64,000 nucleotides of DNA from Francisella philomiragia subsp. philomiragia ATCC 25015 (GCF_000156715.1 NZ_DS999316.1:503005-567004); one strand, 5' to 3'; counted from the stretch's first letter, positions 1 to 9,330 are shown. The notes: a model not told the origin generated them from the letters alone. A program made the numbers and translations.

Positions 1-389
1 ACACTCCTGGAATTATGTTTCCTAGTCCTAAAAGTGAAGTTAGTGGTTATAGAATTGCAAGTATAGGCTCTATTCGTGATACAGCTATGGACTACGAAGG
101 TACAGCCTATTATCTTATAGACTTTCTCAAACAGAAGAATACAAAAAAATTCTTATCGCGATATAATTTCATATCTGAGCAAGATTTTTTAGAAAAACAT
201 CCTCAAGAAATAATTAAAGATATTTCAGCTACAAAAACCAACTATAATGTAAAACAAGCAGCCAAAAATATTGTTCATGACTTTAGAGCCGGGCATTTCG
301 GTAAAATTTCTCTGGAAGATCCTCAAATTATACAACAAGAAAAAGAACAATTTATTATGAACCAACTTGAGCAAGAAGATAATCTCTAA
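1..389 (+). CDS. rbgA: Ribosome biogenesis GTPase RbgA/YlqF, 3' end (partial)
   Basis: The frame is open to the window edge; codons from position 3 read TPGIMFPSP, fitting the DTPG (G3) motif of the circularly permuted GTPase family YlqF/RbgA, whose members act in late assembly of the large ribosomal subunit. The segment after the G3 motif (ISIGSIRD-like stretch followed by the AYYLIDFLK helix) matches the usual C-terminal helical domain. About 129 codons are visible, so roughly the N-terminal half of the protein, including the NKxD and GxxxxGKS motifs, lies upstream of the window. The internal ATG at 15 is not the true start. A weak stem (GCTAT/ATAGC) follows the stop but has no convincing T run. 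Family assignment is fairly secure; the RbgA-versus-other-YlqF distinction is inferred. Confidence 0.75.
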   Translation, partial: TPGIMFPSPKSEVSGYRIASIGSIRDTAMDYEGTAYYLIDFLKQKNTKKFLSRYNFISEQDFLEKHPQEIIKDISATKTNYNVKQAAKNIVHDFRAGHFGKISLEDPQIIQQEKEQFIMNQLEQEDNL

Positions 390-457
390 TTGTCTTAAAA
401 TCAATATAAAGCTATCATATAGCATAGTTAGATACTTTTATTTAGAAACTATAATTA

Positions 458-2197
458 ATGTCTGAATTAGAAAACACTTCAACAAAACCAAAAAAAATTG
501 GCCACATTAAGGCTACTAGAAAAAATATTCTTAGTGCTCTACTGATTGTAGCTATGATCAGTGGTGGTGTCTACGGTATAAATAGCTACTTAGATTATAA
601 ACATAATAAATTTCTAAAAGAGTATAATGCTGCTATCAAGGATATCAAAAATCATAATAGCAATGGTTATAATAATGCTTTTAGCATTCTCAAAGAGATT
701 GTTGAAGATAACGAGGCTACTGCTCAAGACTTTTTTTATTTAGGGTACTCATATCAATATGGATTTGGTACTGAAAAAAATTACTTTGATGCTTACAAGT
801 ACTACAAGAAATCAGCTTCTTTAAATTATCCTCAAGCTTTTTATCAAATAGGTGTTCTTTATGAAGATGGCTTAGGTGTTAATAAAGATAATACAAAGGC
901 TATGGATTACTTCAAAAAATCATATGACTTAGGTTACAAAAATTCAATAGTCGATTTAGCAAATATAATTAGTTCTAATAACAATCTAATATCAACCACC
1001 GATCCAGAAATCTTATATGAAATATATCTAGCTTACAAAGATGGTAAACTACCTAATGAAAATGATAAAACCATAGATAAATACATTATAACAGCTGCGG
1101 CTAATGGTTATGAACCAGCCATAATTGTTCAAGCACGTAACTTTACAGACAAAGGTGATAACTATAGAGCTCTAATGCTATGGCAAACACTATTATACAG
1201 CTCAGATCCTAAGGTAGCTGAACTAGCTAAAAAGGAAACAGTAGAAGTTGAAAATCTAGTTAAACAAGAAAGATTGAAAACTCTAGAAAAAGAAAGACTA
1301 AAACGCATTGAAATACAGCAAAATTTGCGTAAAAAACAACTGGATGATACTAGAAGAATCGAACAAGTACAGAAAAAAATTGAATTTGCATTATCAACAC
1401 CAAAACAAGAAATAACTAATCTAGATGGATTAATTTATTTAAATCTCTCAAGAGTAAATAAAGGTCAATTACAACAGTTTTATTCAGATATACTAAAAGC
1501 ATCTATCGACATAAAATTATTAAATACCGACAATAATCTGGATTATAGTTATATTGATGATTTCTTAATCTTATCGAAATATATAGACATAAGATCATCT
1601 TTACGATTTGACTTCGGCGAAAAAGCTAATAATAACAAGTATGAGGGCATTGTTTATCTTTTCTATAATTATGAGAACAAAATGGTCAAACAAAGTGCCA
1701 TAGCAGCTCTTAAAAATATAAAGGCTAAAGAGTCATCATTAACTCCAAAGTTAGCTAATGCTCAGGAACAGCCTTTAGATTACTCAAATAAACCTATAAA
1801 AGAAAAAGTAAAACAAACAGAAAAATCTAAAACGAATGTTGATAAAGTCCAACTAACCTATGAAGAAAAAATCCAAAGAATGCAAGTATTTGCTCAAAAA
1901 GGAGATTTTAGACAATTATATAAGCTAGAGCAGGTAGCAAAAGATGGTGACGTTTATGCCATGTACTATGCTGGGGAATATTACTACAATGTAAAGGAGT
2001 ATAAAACAGCTCTCGATTACTTCAATGAAGCTGCTGATAAAGGATATGGTCCTGCTTATTATAAGCTAGCATCTTTATATTATAATGAAGAGCAAAACGG
2101 AGTACCTTACGATAAAGAAAAAGCTATGTATTACTATAAAAAAGCGGCTCAACTAGGCGTAAGAAATGCTCAACATATATTAATGCTTATTGAATAA
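458..2197 (+). CDS. Sel1-repeat (TPR-like) membrane-anchored protein
   Basis: A 579-residue protein with a single hydrophobic segment near residues 23-45, so probably a type II inner-membrane protein with a periplasmic body. Sel1-like repeats are visible twice: at about residues 85-170 (YLGYSYQYGFGT, YQIGVLYEDGLGV) and again at the C terminus, about 500-579 (YYAGEYYYN, YKLASLYYNE, AMYYYKKAAQLGV). Between them lies a highly charged stretch, about 255-315, rich in K, E, R and Q, that should form a coiled coil, then a region I cannot assign. Sel1 repeats mediate protein-protein contacts. Francisella DipA is also a Sel1 plus coiled-coil membrane protein, but it is shorter, so I do not equate the two. 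The specific function is unknown. Confidence 0.7.
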   Translation: MSELENTSTKPKKIGHIKATRKNILSALLIVAMISGGVYGINSYLDYKHNKFLKEYNAAIKDIKNHNSNGYNNAFSILKEIVEDNEATAQDFFYLGYSYQYGFGTEKNYFDAYKYYKKSASLNYPQAFYQIGVLYEDGLGVNKDNTKAMDYFKKSYDLGYKNSIVDLANIISSNNNLISTTDPEILYEIYLAYKDGKLPNENDKTIDKYIITAAANGYEPAIIVQARNFTDKGDNYRALMLWQTLLYSSDPKVAELAKKETVEVENLVKQERLKTLEKERLKRIEIQQNLRKKQLDDTRRIEQVQKKIEFALSTPKQEITNLDGLIYLNLSRVNKGQLQQFYSDILKASIDIKLLNTDNNLDYSYIDDFLILSKYIDIRSSLRFDFGEKANNNKYEGIVYLFYNYENKMVKQSAIAALKNIKAKESSLTPKLANAQEQPLDYSNKPIKEKVKQTEKSKTNVDKVQLTYEEKIQRMQVFAQKGDFRQLYKLEQVAKDGDVYAMYYAGEYYYNVKEYKTALDYFNEAADKGYGPAYYKLASLYYNEEQNGVPYDKEKAMYYYKKAAQLGVRNAQHILMLIE

Positions 2198-2226
2198 TAA
2201 ATTCATACTCAATCATTCCTACATGA

Positions 2227-2820
2227 TTATTGATACTCACCTTTTTTCCAATGTTTACGACAAACTGAAACATATCGAGTATCGATATCTTTTAAAGAAT
2301 CATCATCAACAACTATTGGATTACCCTCTTTTATAGCTTTACCATTTTGCACCATCATATTAAAACTAGCTTTTTTACCACAGTGACAGATAGTTTTGAC
2401 CTCTTCTAAAGTGTCTGCAATTGCAAGCAATAAAGCTGCTGTTTCAAAAGGTTGACCTAAATAGTTAGTACGTAGTCCATAACAGATAACAGGTATATCT
2501 AACTGATCCGCAATATCAGAAAGTTGCCAAACTTGGGCTTGGGTAAAAAAGTGTATCTCATCAATTAAAACACAATCTACCTTATGTTTTTCGTTATAAT
2601 CTTTGACAAATTCAAAGATGTTATCTTGATCTGTTAATGAATAAGCATCTTGATCTATACCTATTCGTGATTTAACTTTATTTAAACCCGCTCTTTTATC
2701 TATTGCTGAAGTTAAAACTAAAGGTTTTCTGCCTCTATCTTCATAATTATAAGCTACTTTTAAGAGATCCAATGTTTTACCCGCATCCATTGCTGAATAT
2801 CTAAAATATAATTTTGCCAC
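2227..2820 (-). CDS. tdk: Thymidine kinase, type II
   Basis: Phosphorylates thymidine to dTMP in the salvage pathway. The 197-residue length is normal for the small bacterial/type II enzyme. Visible motifs are an N-terminal P-loop YSAMDAGKT (about residues 8-16), the Walker B-like VDCVLIDEIHFF (about 81-92), the lasso/zinc region CHCGKKA and the C-terminal CRKHW that supplies further zinc ligands. The P-loop has Ala/Asp where many homologues have Ser/Gly or Asn, a tolerated variation in this family. The gene follows the O-methyltransferase gene by 12 nt on the same strand, so the two are probably cotranscribed. It converges with the Sel1-repeat gene across 29 nt. Confidence 0.95.
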   Translation of the reverse strand: MAKLYFRYSAMDAGKTLDLLKVAYNYEDRGRKPLVLTSAIDKRAGLNKVKSRIGIDQDAYSLTDQDNIFEFVKDYNEKHKVDCVLIDEIHFFTQAQVWQLSDIADQLDIPVICYGLRTNYLGQPFETAALLLAIADTLEEVKTICHCGKKASFNMMVQNGKAIKEGNPIVVDDDSLKDIDTRYVSVCRKHWKKGEYQ

Positions 2821-2832
2821 TATTAAAACCCT

Positions 2833-3468
2833 TTATATTTTTTTCCTAATAATATTAATCCCATGACGAATAGGTAAAACTAATGTTTCCAGATCATCTC
2901 TTTGATTTACATATTTATTAAAATCATCTAATGCTTTTGCTCGTTTATCTTGTGGATCTATCACCTCACCACGCCAAAGTATATCATCTACTATGATAAC
3001 TCCTTTATCAGATAGCTTCTTAATTAAAATATCAAAATATTGTTGAGTTTGTTTTTTATCGGCATCAATAAATGCAATATCTATATAATTAGGTAAAGTT
3101 GGTAATATATCAATAGCATTACCTTGACAATACTCAATATTAGGATACTTAGCTATAAACTCTTTAGCTATCACTTCGCCCGATTGATTAGCTCTATCAA
3201 TAGTATACACCTTTGTATTAACTGATACTTCTGCCATCGCAATAGCTGACATTCCAGTAAATGTGCCAACATCTACACAAATTTTCGCTTGAGTTGTAAA
3301 TACAAAAAACTGTAACAATTTAGCTACTATCTTTTCTGATAGCATCTGAGCACCATGAACAGACTCTTTTGTAGAATTATTTAAAAGATTTAGATTAGCT
3401 GATAAATCACTCGTATGCTCAATACAGTATTGCCAAATACTATCTTCAGTAAACTGATTTTGTTTCAT
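2833..3468 (-). CDS. SAM-dependent O-methyltransferase (caffeoyl-CoA OMT / COG4122 type)
   Basis: A 211-residue class I methyltransferase of the small cation-dependent O-methyltransferase family. The SAM-binding motif I is VDVGTFTGMSAIAMA (about 64-78). The acidic post-motif is TIDRA, metal-binding residues sit in FIDADKKQ (about 134-141), and the DDILWRGEV signature is present (about 161-169). The physiological substrate in bacteria is usually unknown; catechols or hydroxylated small molecules are typical. It is the first gene of a two-gene unit with tdk. Its upstream region, shared with the divergent miaB, carries a Fur-box-like palindrome about 45 nt upstream of the start codon, so iron regulation is possible. 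Confidence 0.85.
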   Translation of the reverse strand: MKQNQFTEDSIWQYCIEHTSDLSANLNLLNNSTKESVHGAQMLSEKIVAKLLQFFVFTTQAKICVDVGTFTGMSAIAMAEVSVNTKVYTIDRANQSGEVIAKEFIAKYPNIEYCQGNAIDILPTLPNYIDIAFIDADKKQTQQYFDILIKKLSDKGVIIVDDILWRGEVIDPQDKRAKALDDFNKYVNQRDDLETLVLPIRHGINIIRKKI

Positions 3469-3511
3469 AACAAATGAGAATATAAAATAATTGACTCCAG
3501 GTATTTTGCAT

Positions 3512-3526
3512 TAATGATAATCATTA
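3512..3526. promoter_or_regulatory. Fur-box-like perfect palindrome
   Basis: A perfect inverted repeat, TAATGAT-A-ATCATTA. Aligned to the classical 19-bp Fur consensus (GATAATGATAATCATTATC) it matches 15 of 19 positions, all 15 contiguous central ones. It lies in the divergent intergenic region between the O-methyltransferase gene (start 3468, minus) and miaB (start 3655, plus), about 10 nt upstream of the predicted miaB -35 box. MiaB needs two 4Fe-4S clusters, which makes iron control plausible. Binding by Fur is inferred from sequence only. Confidence 0.55.
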
Positions 3527-3536
3527 GTCTAGAGAC

Positions 3537-3565
3537 TTGCCGTGCTTTTAGTTAAATTTTATGAT
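3537..3565 (+). promoter_or_regulatory. Predicted sigma70 promoter of miaB operon
   Basis: -35 TTGCCG at 3537-3542, a 17-bp spacer, and -10 TATGAT at 3560-3565. This would give a transcript starting near 3572 with a leader of about 80 nt before the miaB ATG. The Fur-box-like palindrome ends 10 nt upstream of the -35 box. Prediction from hexamer match and spacing only. Confidence 0.45.
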
Positions 3566-3654
3566 AGAATTTGCGAGCATTTTACTATAAACAACTTTTT
3601 AGTATTTAGAGAATAAATTAAATAACAGCATAAAATTATAAAGGTTTCAGATCA

Positions 3655-4983
3655 ATGAAAGAACAAAAAAAAGTTTTTATAAAAACTTTAGGTTGCCAAA
3701 TGAATGAATATGACTCTCAAAAAATGCATGAGGTATTAGATGAGCATTTTCATACCGTTAAAACTGATGACTACAAAGAAGCAGATATAATATTAATAAA
3801 TACATGTTCTATTCGAGAAAAAGCCCAAGAAAAAGTATTCCATGAGTTAGGAAGATGGAAAAATCTTAAAAAGAAAAAAGAAGATTTAGTAATCGGTGTT
3901 GGTGGTTGTGTTGCATCTCAAGAAGGTGAAAACATTATCAAAAGAGCTCCATTTGTAGATCTAGTATTTGGTCCTCAAACTATTCATAGATTACCTGAGA
4001 TGATTAAGAGAAAACAAAGCACTCAAGAATCTCAAGTTGATATATCTTTCCCAGAAGTTGAGAAATTTGACTTTTTACCTGAGCCAAAAGCTGAAGGTGC
4101 TAAAGCATACGTATCAATTATGGAAGGATGTGATAAGTACTGCTCATACTGTGTAGTACCATATACTCGTGGTCCAGAAGTTAACAGACCATTTGAAGAT
4201 GTACTTGGAGAATGTGCAGCTCTAGCAGAACAAGGTGTTAAAGAAATTACTTTATTAGGACAAAATGTAAATCACTACTTAGGTCCAATGGAAAATGGCG
4301 AAACTGCAGATTTAGCCTTACTAATTCACTTCATAGCTGAAATAGATGGTATCGAAAGAATTAGATTTACAACTTCTCATCCTGTTGAGTTCTCACAAAA
4401 CCTGATCGATGCTTACGGTAGCGTACCTGAACTAGCTAATCATTTACACTTACCTGTACAACATGGCTCAGATAGAGTTCTAATAAATATGAAAAGAAAT
4501 CATACAATTCTAGAATTCAAACAAAAGATAAGAAAGTTAAGAGCAATAAGACCAGATATTACTATTTCATCTGATTTCATTGTTGGTTTTCCAGGTGAAA
4601 CTGAAGAAGATTTCCAAAAGCTTATGGATCTAGTAAAAGATGTGAATTTTGATCAGTCATTTAGCTTCATATATAGTAAGCGTCCTGGTACTCCAGCTGC
4701 TGACTTACCTGATGATACTCCAATAGAAGTTAAGAAAGATAGACTAAAAAGACTACAAGATTTATTAAATAGTAATGCGCAAATTATTTCTAGACAAATG
4801 GTAGGTACAGAGCAAAGAATCTTAGTTGAAGGTACATCTAAAAAAGATGATAATGTTCTGGCTGGTAGAACAGAAAATAATAGAATTGTTAATTTCATAG
4901 GCGATAAGTCTTTGATTGGTCAGTTTGCTATGGTTAAAATAACAGAAAGCTTACCAAACTCTCTTAGAGGAGAACTTATTTAA
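3655..4983 (+). CDS. miaB: tRNA-2-methylthio-N6-dimethylallyladenosine synthase MiaB
   Basis: Radical-SAM methylthiotransferase that adds the ms2 group to i6A37 of tRNAs reading UNN codons. At 442 residues it has normal length. The N-terminal UPF0004 domain starts with [12 protein letters not shown], with further cluster cysteines at NTCSIR and GGCVASQ. The radical-SAM CxxxCxxC triad is in [15 protein letters not shown] (about residues 155-169). A C-terminal TRAM domain (about 375-442) ends the protein. It heads a compact plus-strand series: phoH begins 3 nt after its stop. A sigma70-like promoter and a Fur-box-like palindrome lie upstream. Confidence 0.97.
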   Translation: MKEQKKVFIKTLGCQMNEYDSQKMHEVLDEHFHTVKTDDYKEADIILINTCSIREKAQEKVFHELGRWKNLKKKKEDLVIGVGGCVASQEGENIIKRAPFVDLVFGPQTIHRLPEMIKRKQSTQESQVDISFPEVEKFDFLPEPKAEGAKAYVSIMEGCDKYCSYCVVPYTRGPEVNRPFEDVLGECAALAEQGVKEITLLGQNVNHYLGPMENGETADLALLIHFIAEIDGIERIRFTTSHPVEFSQNLIDAYGSVPELANHLHLPVQHGSDRVLINMKRNHTILEFKQKIRKLRAIRPDITISSDFIVGFPGETEEDFQKLMDLVKDVNFDQSFSFIYSKRPGTPAADLPDDTPIEVKKDRLKRLQDLLNSNAQIISRQMVGTEQRILVEGTSKKDDNVLAGRTENNRIVNFIGDKSLIGQFAMVKITESLPNSLRGELI

Positions 4984-4986
4984 TTT

Positions 4987-5970
4987 ATGAATAAAACTCA
5001 ATTTGTTCTAGAGCCCTATAATTACGATGCCATGATGCTACTTTGTGGTAACCTTGATGAAAATATTCGCGCGATTGAAAATTATTTTGATGTTGAAATT
5101 AAACACCGTACGGATGAATTTGAGATAACAAGTGAATCAAGCGCCAATAATACTCAAGCAAAAAGATTTATCAAATCATGTTATGCTGAAATTTTAGCTG
5201 GAAATACTGAGCTTGACCTAGAGCAAATCACAACGATCCTAAATGCTACCGCAAAAGAAAAAGTAGCATCAAGTAATAAAGCTCAAAAAAAAGTTGAAGA
5301 AGCTGAAGTTCAATTACGAAGTAAAAAACTAAAAGCACGTACACAAAACCAAGCTATTTACCTTAATAATATCAAAAATAATTTTGTTACATTTGGTGTT
5401 GGTCCGGCAGGTACTGGTAAGACATATATGGCAATCGCTTGTGCTGTATCTGCTTATGAAAGAGGTGAAGTTAGAAGAATAGTACTTGTTCGCCCTGCTG
5501 TTGAAGCTGGAGAAAAATTGGGTTTCTTACCTGGTGATTTAGCTCAAAAAATTGATCCATACTTACGTCCAATGTATGATGCTTTGTTTGACTTTATGGG
5601 TGTCGAAAAAGTTACAAAACTAATAGAAAAACAAGCCATCGAGATAGCGCCTTTGGCATATATGCGTGGTAGAACCATTAATGACTCTTTTATAGTTCTT
5701 GATGAAAGTCAAAACACTACTAAGGAACAAATGAAGATGTTTTTAACAAGAATTGGTTTTAATACTACTGCTGTCATAACAGGAGATATAACTCAGGTTG
5801 ACTTACCTAAGAATGTAACTTCTGGCTTAAGACATGCTCTATCAATTCTTGACAATATTGATGGTGTAGCTATTAGTTATTTAAAATCAGTAGACATTGT
5901 ACGCCACCAAATAGTTCAAAAAATTGTAAATGCTTATGACAGGCATGAAGAGAACACTAAAAATGGATAG
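4987..5970 (+). CDS. phoH: PhoH family ATPase (PhoL/YbeZ)
   Basis: A 327-residue PhoH-like P-loop ATPase. Walker A is GPAGTGKTYMA (about 138-148) and Walker B is FIVLDESQN (about 236-244), within the typical PhoH core. An N-terminal KH-like segment precedes the core. In Proteobacteria the ybeZ-ybeY pair is conserved and linked to 16S rRNA 3' maturation and ribosome quality control, and here ybeY overlaps the end of this gene by 8 nt. The overlap and the 3-nt gap after miaB indicate translational coupling in one transcript. PhoH/YbeZ identity is secure; the exact biochemical role of the family is still only partly known. Confidence 0.93.
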   Translation: MNKTQFVLEPYNYDAMMLLCGNLDENIRAIENYFDVEIKHRTDEFEITSESSANNTQAKRFIKSCYAEILAGNTELDLEQITTILNATAKEKVASSNKAQKKVEEAEVQLRSKKLKARTQNQAIYLNNIKNNFVTFGVGPAGTGKTYMAIACAVSAYERGEVRRIVLVRPAVEAGEKLGFLPGDLAQKIDPYLRPMYDALFDFMGVEKVTKLIEKQAIEIAPLAYMRGRTINDSFIVLDESQNTTKEQMKMFLTRIGFNTTAVITGDITQVDLPKNVTSGLRHALSILDNIDGVAISYLKSVDIVRHQIVQKIVNAYDRHEENTKNG

Positions 5971-6439
5971 TCTAAATTTAAATGTCATCAACGATGACGA
6001 ACACCCCATACCTAATCAAGATTTACTAGAAAAATGTTTTGCTCTCGTAGCTGATAAGCATAATATTTCACAAGCTGAAGTTAATCTGAGTATTGTATCA
6101 AATCAAGAAATACAGCAAATTAACAAGCAATTCCGTCACAAAGACAAACCGACAAATATTATCTCTTTTGAATTTGAAAAACCTGAAGGGTTACCAGAAG
6201 ATATAGCTGACAATTTTTGGGGAGATATTGTTATAGCTCCAGAAGTACTCAAGAAAGAAGCCAAAGAGCAAAATAAAAATTTAGATGACCATTGGCAACA
6301 TATTTTTATCCATGGGTTATTACATTTACTAGGCTATGATCATATTGATGATATAGAAGCTGAGGAAATGGAGAATTTAGAGATTGAGTTACTAGCTGAA
6401 CTAGGAATTGCTAATCCGTATATTGAACAAGAGAATTAG
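5963..6439 (+). CDS. ybeY: Endoribonuclease YbeY
   Basis: Single-strand-specific metallo-endoribonuclease needed for 16S rRNA 3'-end maturation. The signature HGLLHLLGYDH (H3xH5xH, about residues 114-124 of the trimmed protein) that coordinates zinc is intact. I choose the ATG at 5963, which overlaps the phoH stop by 8 nt and starts MDSLNLNV. The frame is open further upstream to 5930, but that would place the start well inside phoH and adds residues not usual in YbeY. About 158 residues, normal length. It is followed immediately by corC (1-nt gap). Confidence 0.95.
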   Translation: MDSLNLNVINDDEHPIPNQDLLEKCFALVADKHNISQAEVNLSIVSNQEIQQINKQFRHKDKPTNIISFEFEKPEGLPEDIADNFWGDIVIAPEVLKKEAKEQNKNLDDHWQHIFIHGLLHLLGYDHIDDIEAEEMENLEIELLAELGIANPYIEQEN

Positions 6440-6440
6440 A

Positions 6441-7283
6441 ATGGCCGAAAATAATCATTTTATAAAAAAACTTACATCAAGCATTTTTAATATTAAAAGT
6501 GAAAATGCCCTTATTGATGCTATTAATAGAGCTGCTGATAATGAGGTTATTGATAAAACATCACAGAATATGCTAATTGGTGCTATGAAAATATCATCTT
6601 TAGATGTCGGTGACATTATGATTTCTCATACAAAAATAGTTGCTATAGATATGTCAATGTCAATCAGTGAAATCCTAAAAAAGACTATAAACTCAAGCCA
6701 TACGCGCTTGCCAGTTTATTGTAGAGATAAGTCAGAGGTACTAGGTATTCTGCATTCAAAAGATCTATTAAAACTAATTTTTGAAAAAGAAATTGAATCT
6801 TCTGATGATGAAGAACTAAAAGCAGAGGATATAAAGACTATACTTCGCCCTGCTATTTTCATTCCAGAAACAAAAAAACTTAATGCAATGTTAAAAGACT
6901 TTAAAAATAGTCAAAATCATATTGCTATTGTTGTTGACGAGTATGGTGCAATTTCTGGACTAATAACTATCGAAGATGTCTTAGAAGAAATTGTTGGTGA
7001 TATAGAAGATGAGTTTGATATTTCTAGTCAAAATATTGTCAAAATAGCTGATGATAAATTTATAATTGATGCTACAACATCAATTGAAGATTTCAACGAA
7101 TATTTTGCAACATCGATAGATGATGATGGTGATTATGATACTATCGCTGGGATGATAATTCAGACCTTAGAAAGATTACCTGAAAAAGGCGATAGTATTG
7201 TTATTGATGGCTTGAAATTTATAGTACAAGAAGCAGATAATAGAAAAATCATCAAAATTTTAGTAGAAAAATTTAAGAAGTAA
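6441..7283 (+). CDS. corC: CorC/HlyC-family CBS-domain protein (Mg/Co efflux accessory)
   Basis: About 280 residues (start MAENNHF at 6441, one base after the ybeY stop). Two CBS domains span about residues 65-190, with the typical VDEYGAISGLITIEDVLEEIVGD-type ending, and a C-terminal CorC_HlyC (transporter-associated) domain of about 80 residues follows. It has no membrane segments, so it is the soluble CorC type and not a full CNNM transporter. The ybeZ-ybeY-corC-lnt order is classical for gammaproteobacteria. Named for a role in magnesium/cobalt resistance in Salmonella; direct transport activity is not implied. Confidence 0.92.
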   Translation: MAENNHFIKKLTSSIFNIKSENALIDAINRAADNEVIDKTSQNMLIGAMKISSLDVGDIMISHTKIVAIDMSMSISEILKKTINSSHTRLPVYCRDKSEVLGILHSKDLLKLIFEKEIESSDDEELKAEDIKTILRPAIFIPETKKLNAMLKDFKNSQNHIAIVVDEYGAISGLITIEDVLEEIVGDIEDEFDISSQNIVKIADDKFIIDATTSIEDFNEYFATSIDDDGDYDTIAGMIIQTLERLPEKGDSIVIDGLKFIVQEADNRKIIKILVEKFKK

Positions 7284-8782
7284 TGAAAAAGATTATTCTA
7301 AAAATCGCTCCACCAATAGTAAGTGGCGCCTTACTAACGTTGGCTTTTGCTCCATTTCGCATCGATGTATTAGCTGTTGTAGCTTTAGTAGCTTTTTTTT
7401 ATTTATTAAATCGATCAGTTAGAATTCGTGACGCTTTTTTCACATCTACGTTATTTGGAATAGGTTTTTTTGGTACTAGTATATCTTGGGTATATATAAG
7501 TATTCATCTATTTACCGAATCAGTAGCTGCTGGACTATCTGCTGCTATTGCATTAGTAATTTTACTTAGCTTCTTACATATAATACCTTTTGGTGTTTTT
7601 AGCCATATTCTCACACGTAAAGCTAATAACTTTTCTAAGCTATTAATTTATCCTGCATTATGGACGCTATTTGAGATTGTCAAAGCAAACCTTCTATGGG
7701 GAGGATTTCCTTGGGTTTCTCTTGGTTACTCACAGACAGAATCGCCTTTAATTTGGTATGCGAATATTGGTGGTGTCTATTTAGTAAGCTATATAATTGC
7801 TTTGATTGCTTCTCTAATAGTCTTTTTCATCTGTGACAACACTTCTACTAAGAAGACAATTAGTGTTGTAGCTATTATAGTAACGTTATATTTAGGTGGT
7901 TATCTTATTAAACACAATCAACCTGAAATCCAAACGAATCAACCTCAAAAAGTAGTTTTGATCCAGGGCGATTTTGTCCAAGGGTTTAAATGGGATCGTG
8001 ATAACTTTGCAAAAATGCAAAAGTACTATCAACAAGCTGCATCTAAATACAAAGATTCCTTAATAATACTATCCGAAAATGCCATCCCTAATTATCGACA
8101 GTTTATGAGTGAATATTTTAGAAATCTTACAAAATCTGCAAATAAAAATAATAATGCTATGCTTATAGGATCTTTAAGTGCTGATCAATCAGCTGCTGGA
8201 ACTAAAATTTATAATAGCTCTATCATTATTGGCAAAGGTGAAGGCGTTTATAATAAACATCACTTAGTCCCATTTGGTGAATATTTTCCAATTAAGTTTT
8301 TTGGATATGTAGATAGTGTTGGTCTTAGTAGTTTTAATGCTGGAGATAATATTCAACCCATTATGACAGCCTTTGGCTCGCCTATTGCTAATTTTATTTG
8401 CTATGAAGTTGCATATCCTGAACAGGTTCGAGATCAACTACAAGGTGCTAGACTTATTTCTATAATAAGTGATGACTCGTGGTTTGGTGACTCTATAGCA
8501 CGTGAGCAACAGCTACAGATATCTCAAGTAAGAGCTATAGAGAATAACAAATATGTTCTTACAACTACAAGTAATGGTATTACAGCAGTTATCAATTCAG
8601 ATGGAGTAATTGTCAAAGAACTACCTAAAGATACTCGTGCATCGCTTGAGCAAACAGTGTATCTCAATGACTATCACTCTATTTGGATGAGAATTGGAAT
8701 GGCTCTAATTTTTGGACTTATAATACTTAGCTTAGTTGTTGGAATAATACTAAAAGAAATAACAAAGAAAGCTAGTTTATAG
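7283..8782 (+). CDS. lnt: Apolipoprotein N-acyltransferase
   Basis: Integral inner-membrane enzyme that N-acylates the diacylglyceryl-cysteine of lipoproteins. 499 residues with about six N-terminal membrane helices, then a periplasmic nitrilase domain (about 225-460). The catalytic triad elements are visible: Glu in ILSENAIP, Lys in the KHHLVPFGEYFP region and Cys in FICYEVAYPE. The start codon overlaps the corC stop (TAATG), implying translational coupling. Its products would be relevant for the lipoproteins encoded nearby (DUF285 protein, MlaA). Confidence 0.96.
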   Translation: MKKIILKIAPPIVSGALLTLAFAPFRIDVLAVVALVAFFYLLNRSVRIRDAFFTSTLFGIGFFGTSISWVYISIHLFTESVAAGLSAAIALVILLSFLHIIPFGVFSHILTRKANNFSKLLIYPALWTLFEIVKANLLWGGFPWVSLGYSQTESPLIWYANIGGVYLVSYIIALIASLIVFFICDNTSTKKTISVVAIIVTLYLGGYLIKHNQPEIQTNQPQKVVLIQGDFVQGFKWDRDNFAKMQKYYQQAASKYKDSLIILSENAIPNYRQFMSEYFRNLTKSANKNNNAMLIGSLSADQSAAGTKIYNSSIIIGKGEGVYNKHHLVPFGEYFPIKFFGYVDSVGLSSFNAGDNIQPIMTAFGSPIANFICYEVAYPEQVRDQLQGARLISIISDDSWFGDSIAREQQLQISQVRAIENNKYVLTTTSNGITAVINSDGVIVKELPKDTRASLEQTVYLNDYHSIWMRIGMALIFGLIILSLVVGIILKEITKKASL

Positions 8783-8795
8783 AGGTAAGTAATGA

Positions 8796-9296
8796 ATGAA
8801 AAATAAGATATTTTTAGTTAGCATTTTTGGACTTGCTCTAAGCTATAGTTTTGCCTCTGAGATATATGAAAAAGATGATAATGGAATACCAACTTTTTCT
8901 AACGAACCAACTAAAAACTCTAAAAAGCTAGATCTTGGAGATATAAACGTAGTTGATGAACCTTCAGACTCTGATAAAATTACTATAAACAATAACATCA
9001 ATATTTCAAATCAAACTAATAGTAGCAGTAATGATAATACTCAATTAGAAAATAATTATTATTCAGGTTACTGTTCTCAATATTATGACAATTACTCATC
9101 ATATAGCTATATTCCTTATGAGTGTGGATATTTCTTCCATAGACCTTATTATGGGTTAGATAATGCTGCTAACAGAACATGGGACAGTATAGATAGAGAA
9201 AAAAATGATCATTATATACAACAAAATATCAATGCTAATAGAATTACGCAAGCAGCAGCGCCAATGGGCATGAGAATGGCTGGAGGAAGAAGATAG
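8796..9296 (+). CDS. Secreted protein with DUF4124-like N terminus
   Basis: 166 residues with an N-terminal signal peptide (about 1-20, LSYSFA-S). The segment EIYEKDDNGIPTFSNEP right after the signal resembles DUF4124 (pattern: Y-x-x-x-D-x-x-G-x-x-x-x-S-x-x-P), found in many exported proteobacterial proteins of unknown function. The middle is Asn/Ser rich and then Tyr/Cys rich (YYSGYCSQYYDN), with a C-terminal Met/Gly/Arg tail (MGMRMAGGRR). The ATG at 8796 is used because the in-frame alternative at 8792 terminates at once; GAGG lies about 10 nt upstream. It follows lnt by 13 nt and may share its transcript. Function unknown. Confidence 0.6.
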   Translation: MKNKIFLVSIFGLALSYSFASEIYEKDDNGIPTFSNEPTKNSKKLDLGDINVVDEPSDSDKITINNNINISNQTNSSSNDNTQLENNYYSGYCSQYYDNYSSYSYIPYECGYFFHRPYYGLDNAANRTWDSIDREKNDHYIQQNINANRITQAAAPMGMRMAGGRR

Positions 9297-9330
9297 ATTT
9301 TATAATGAAATCCTTTCCTGAATTTACTAT

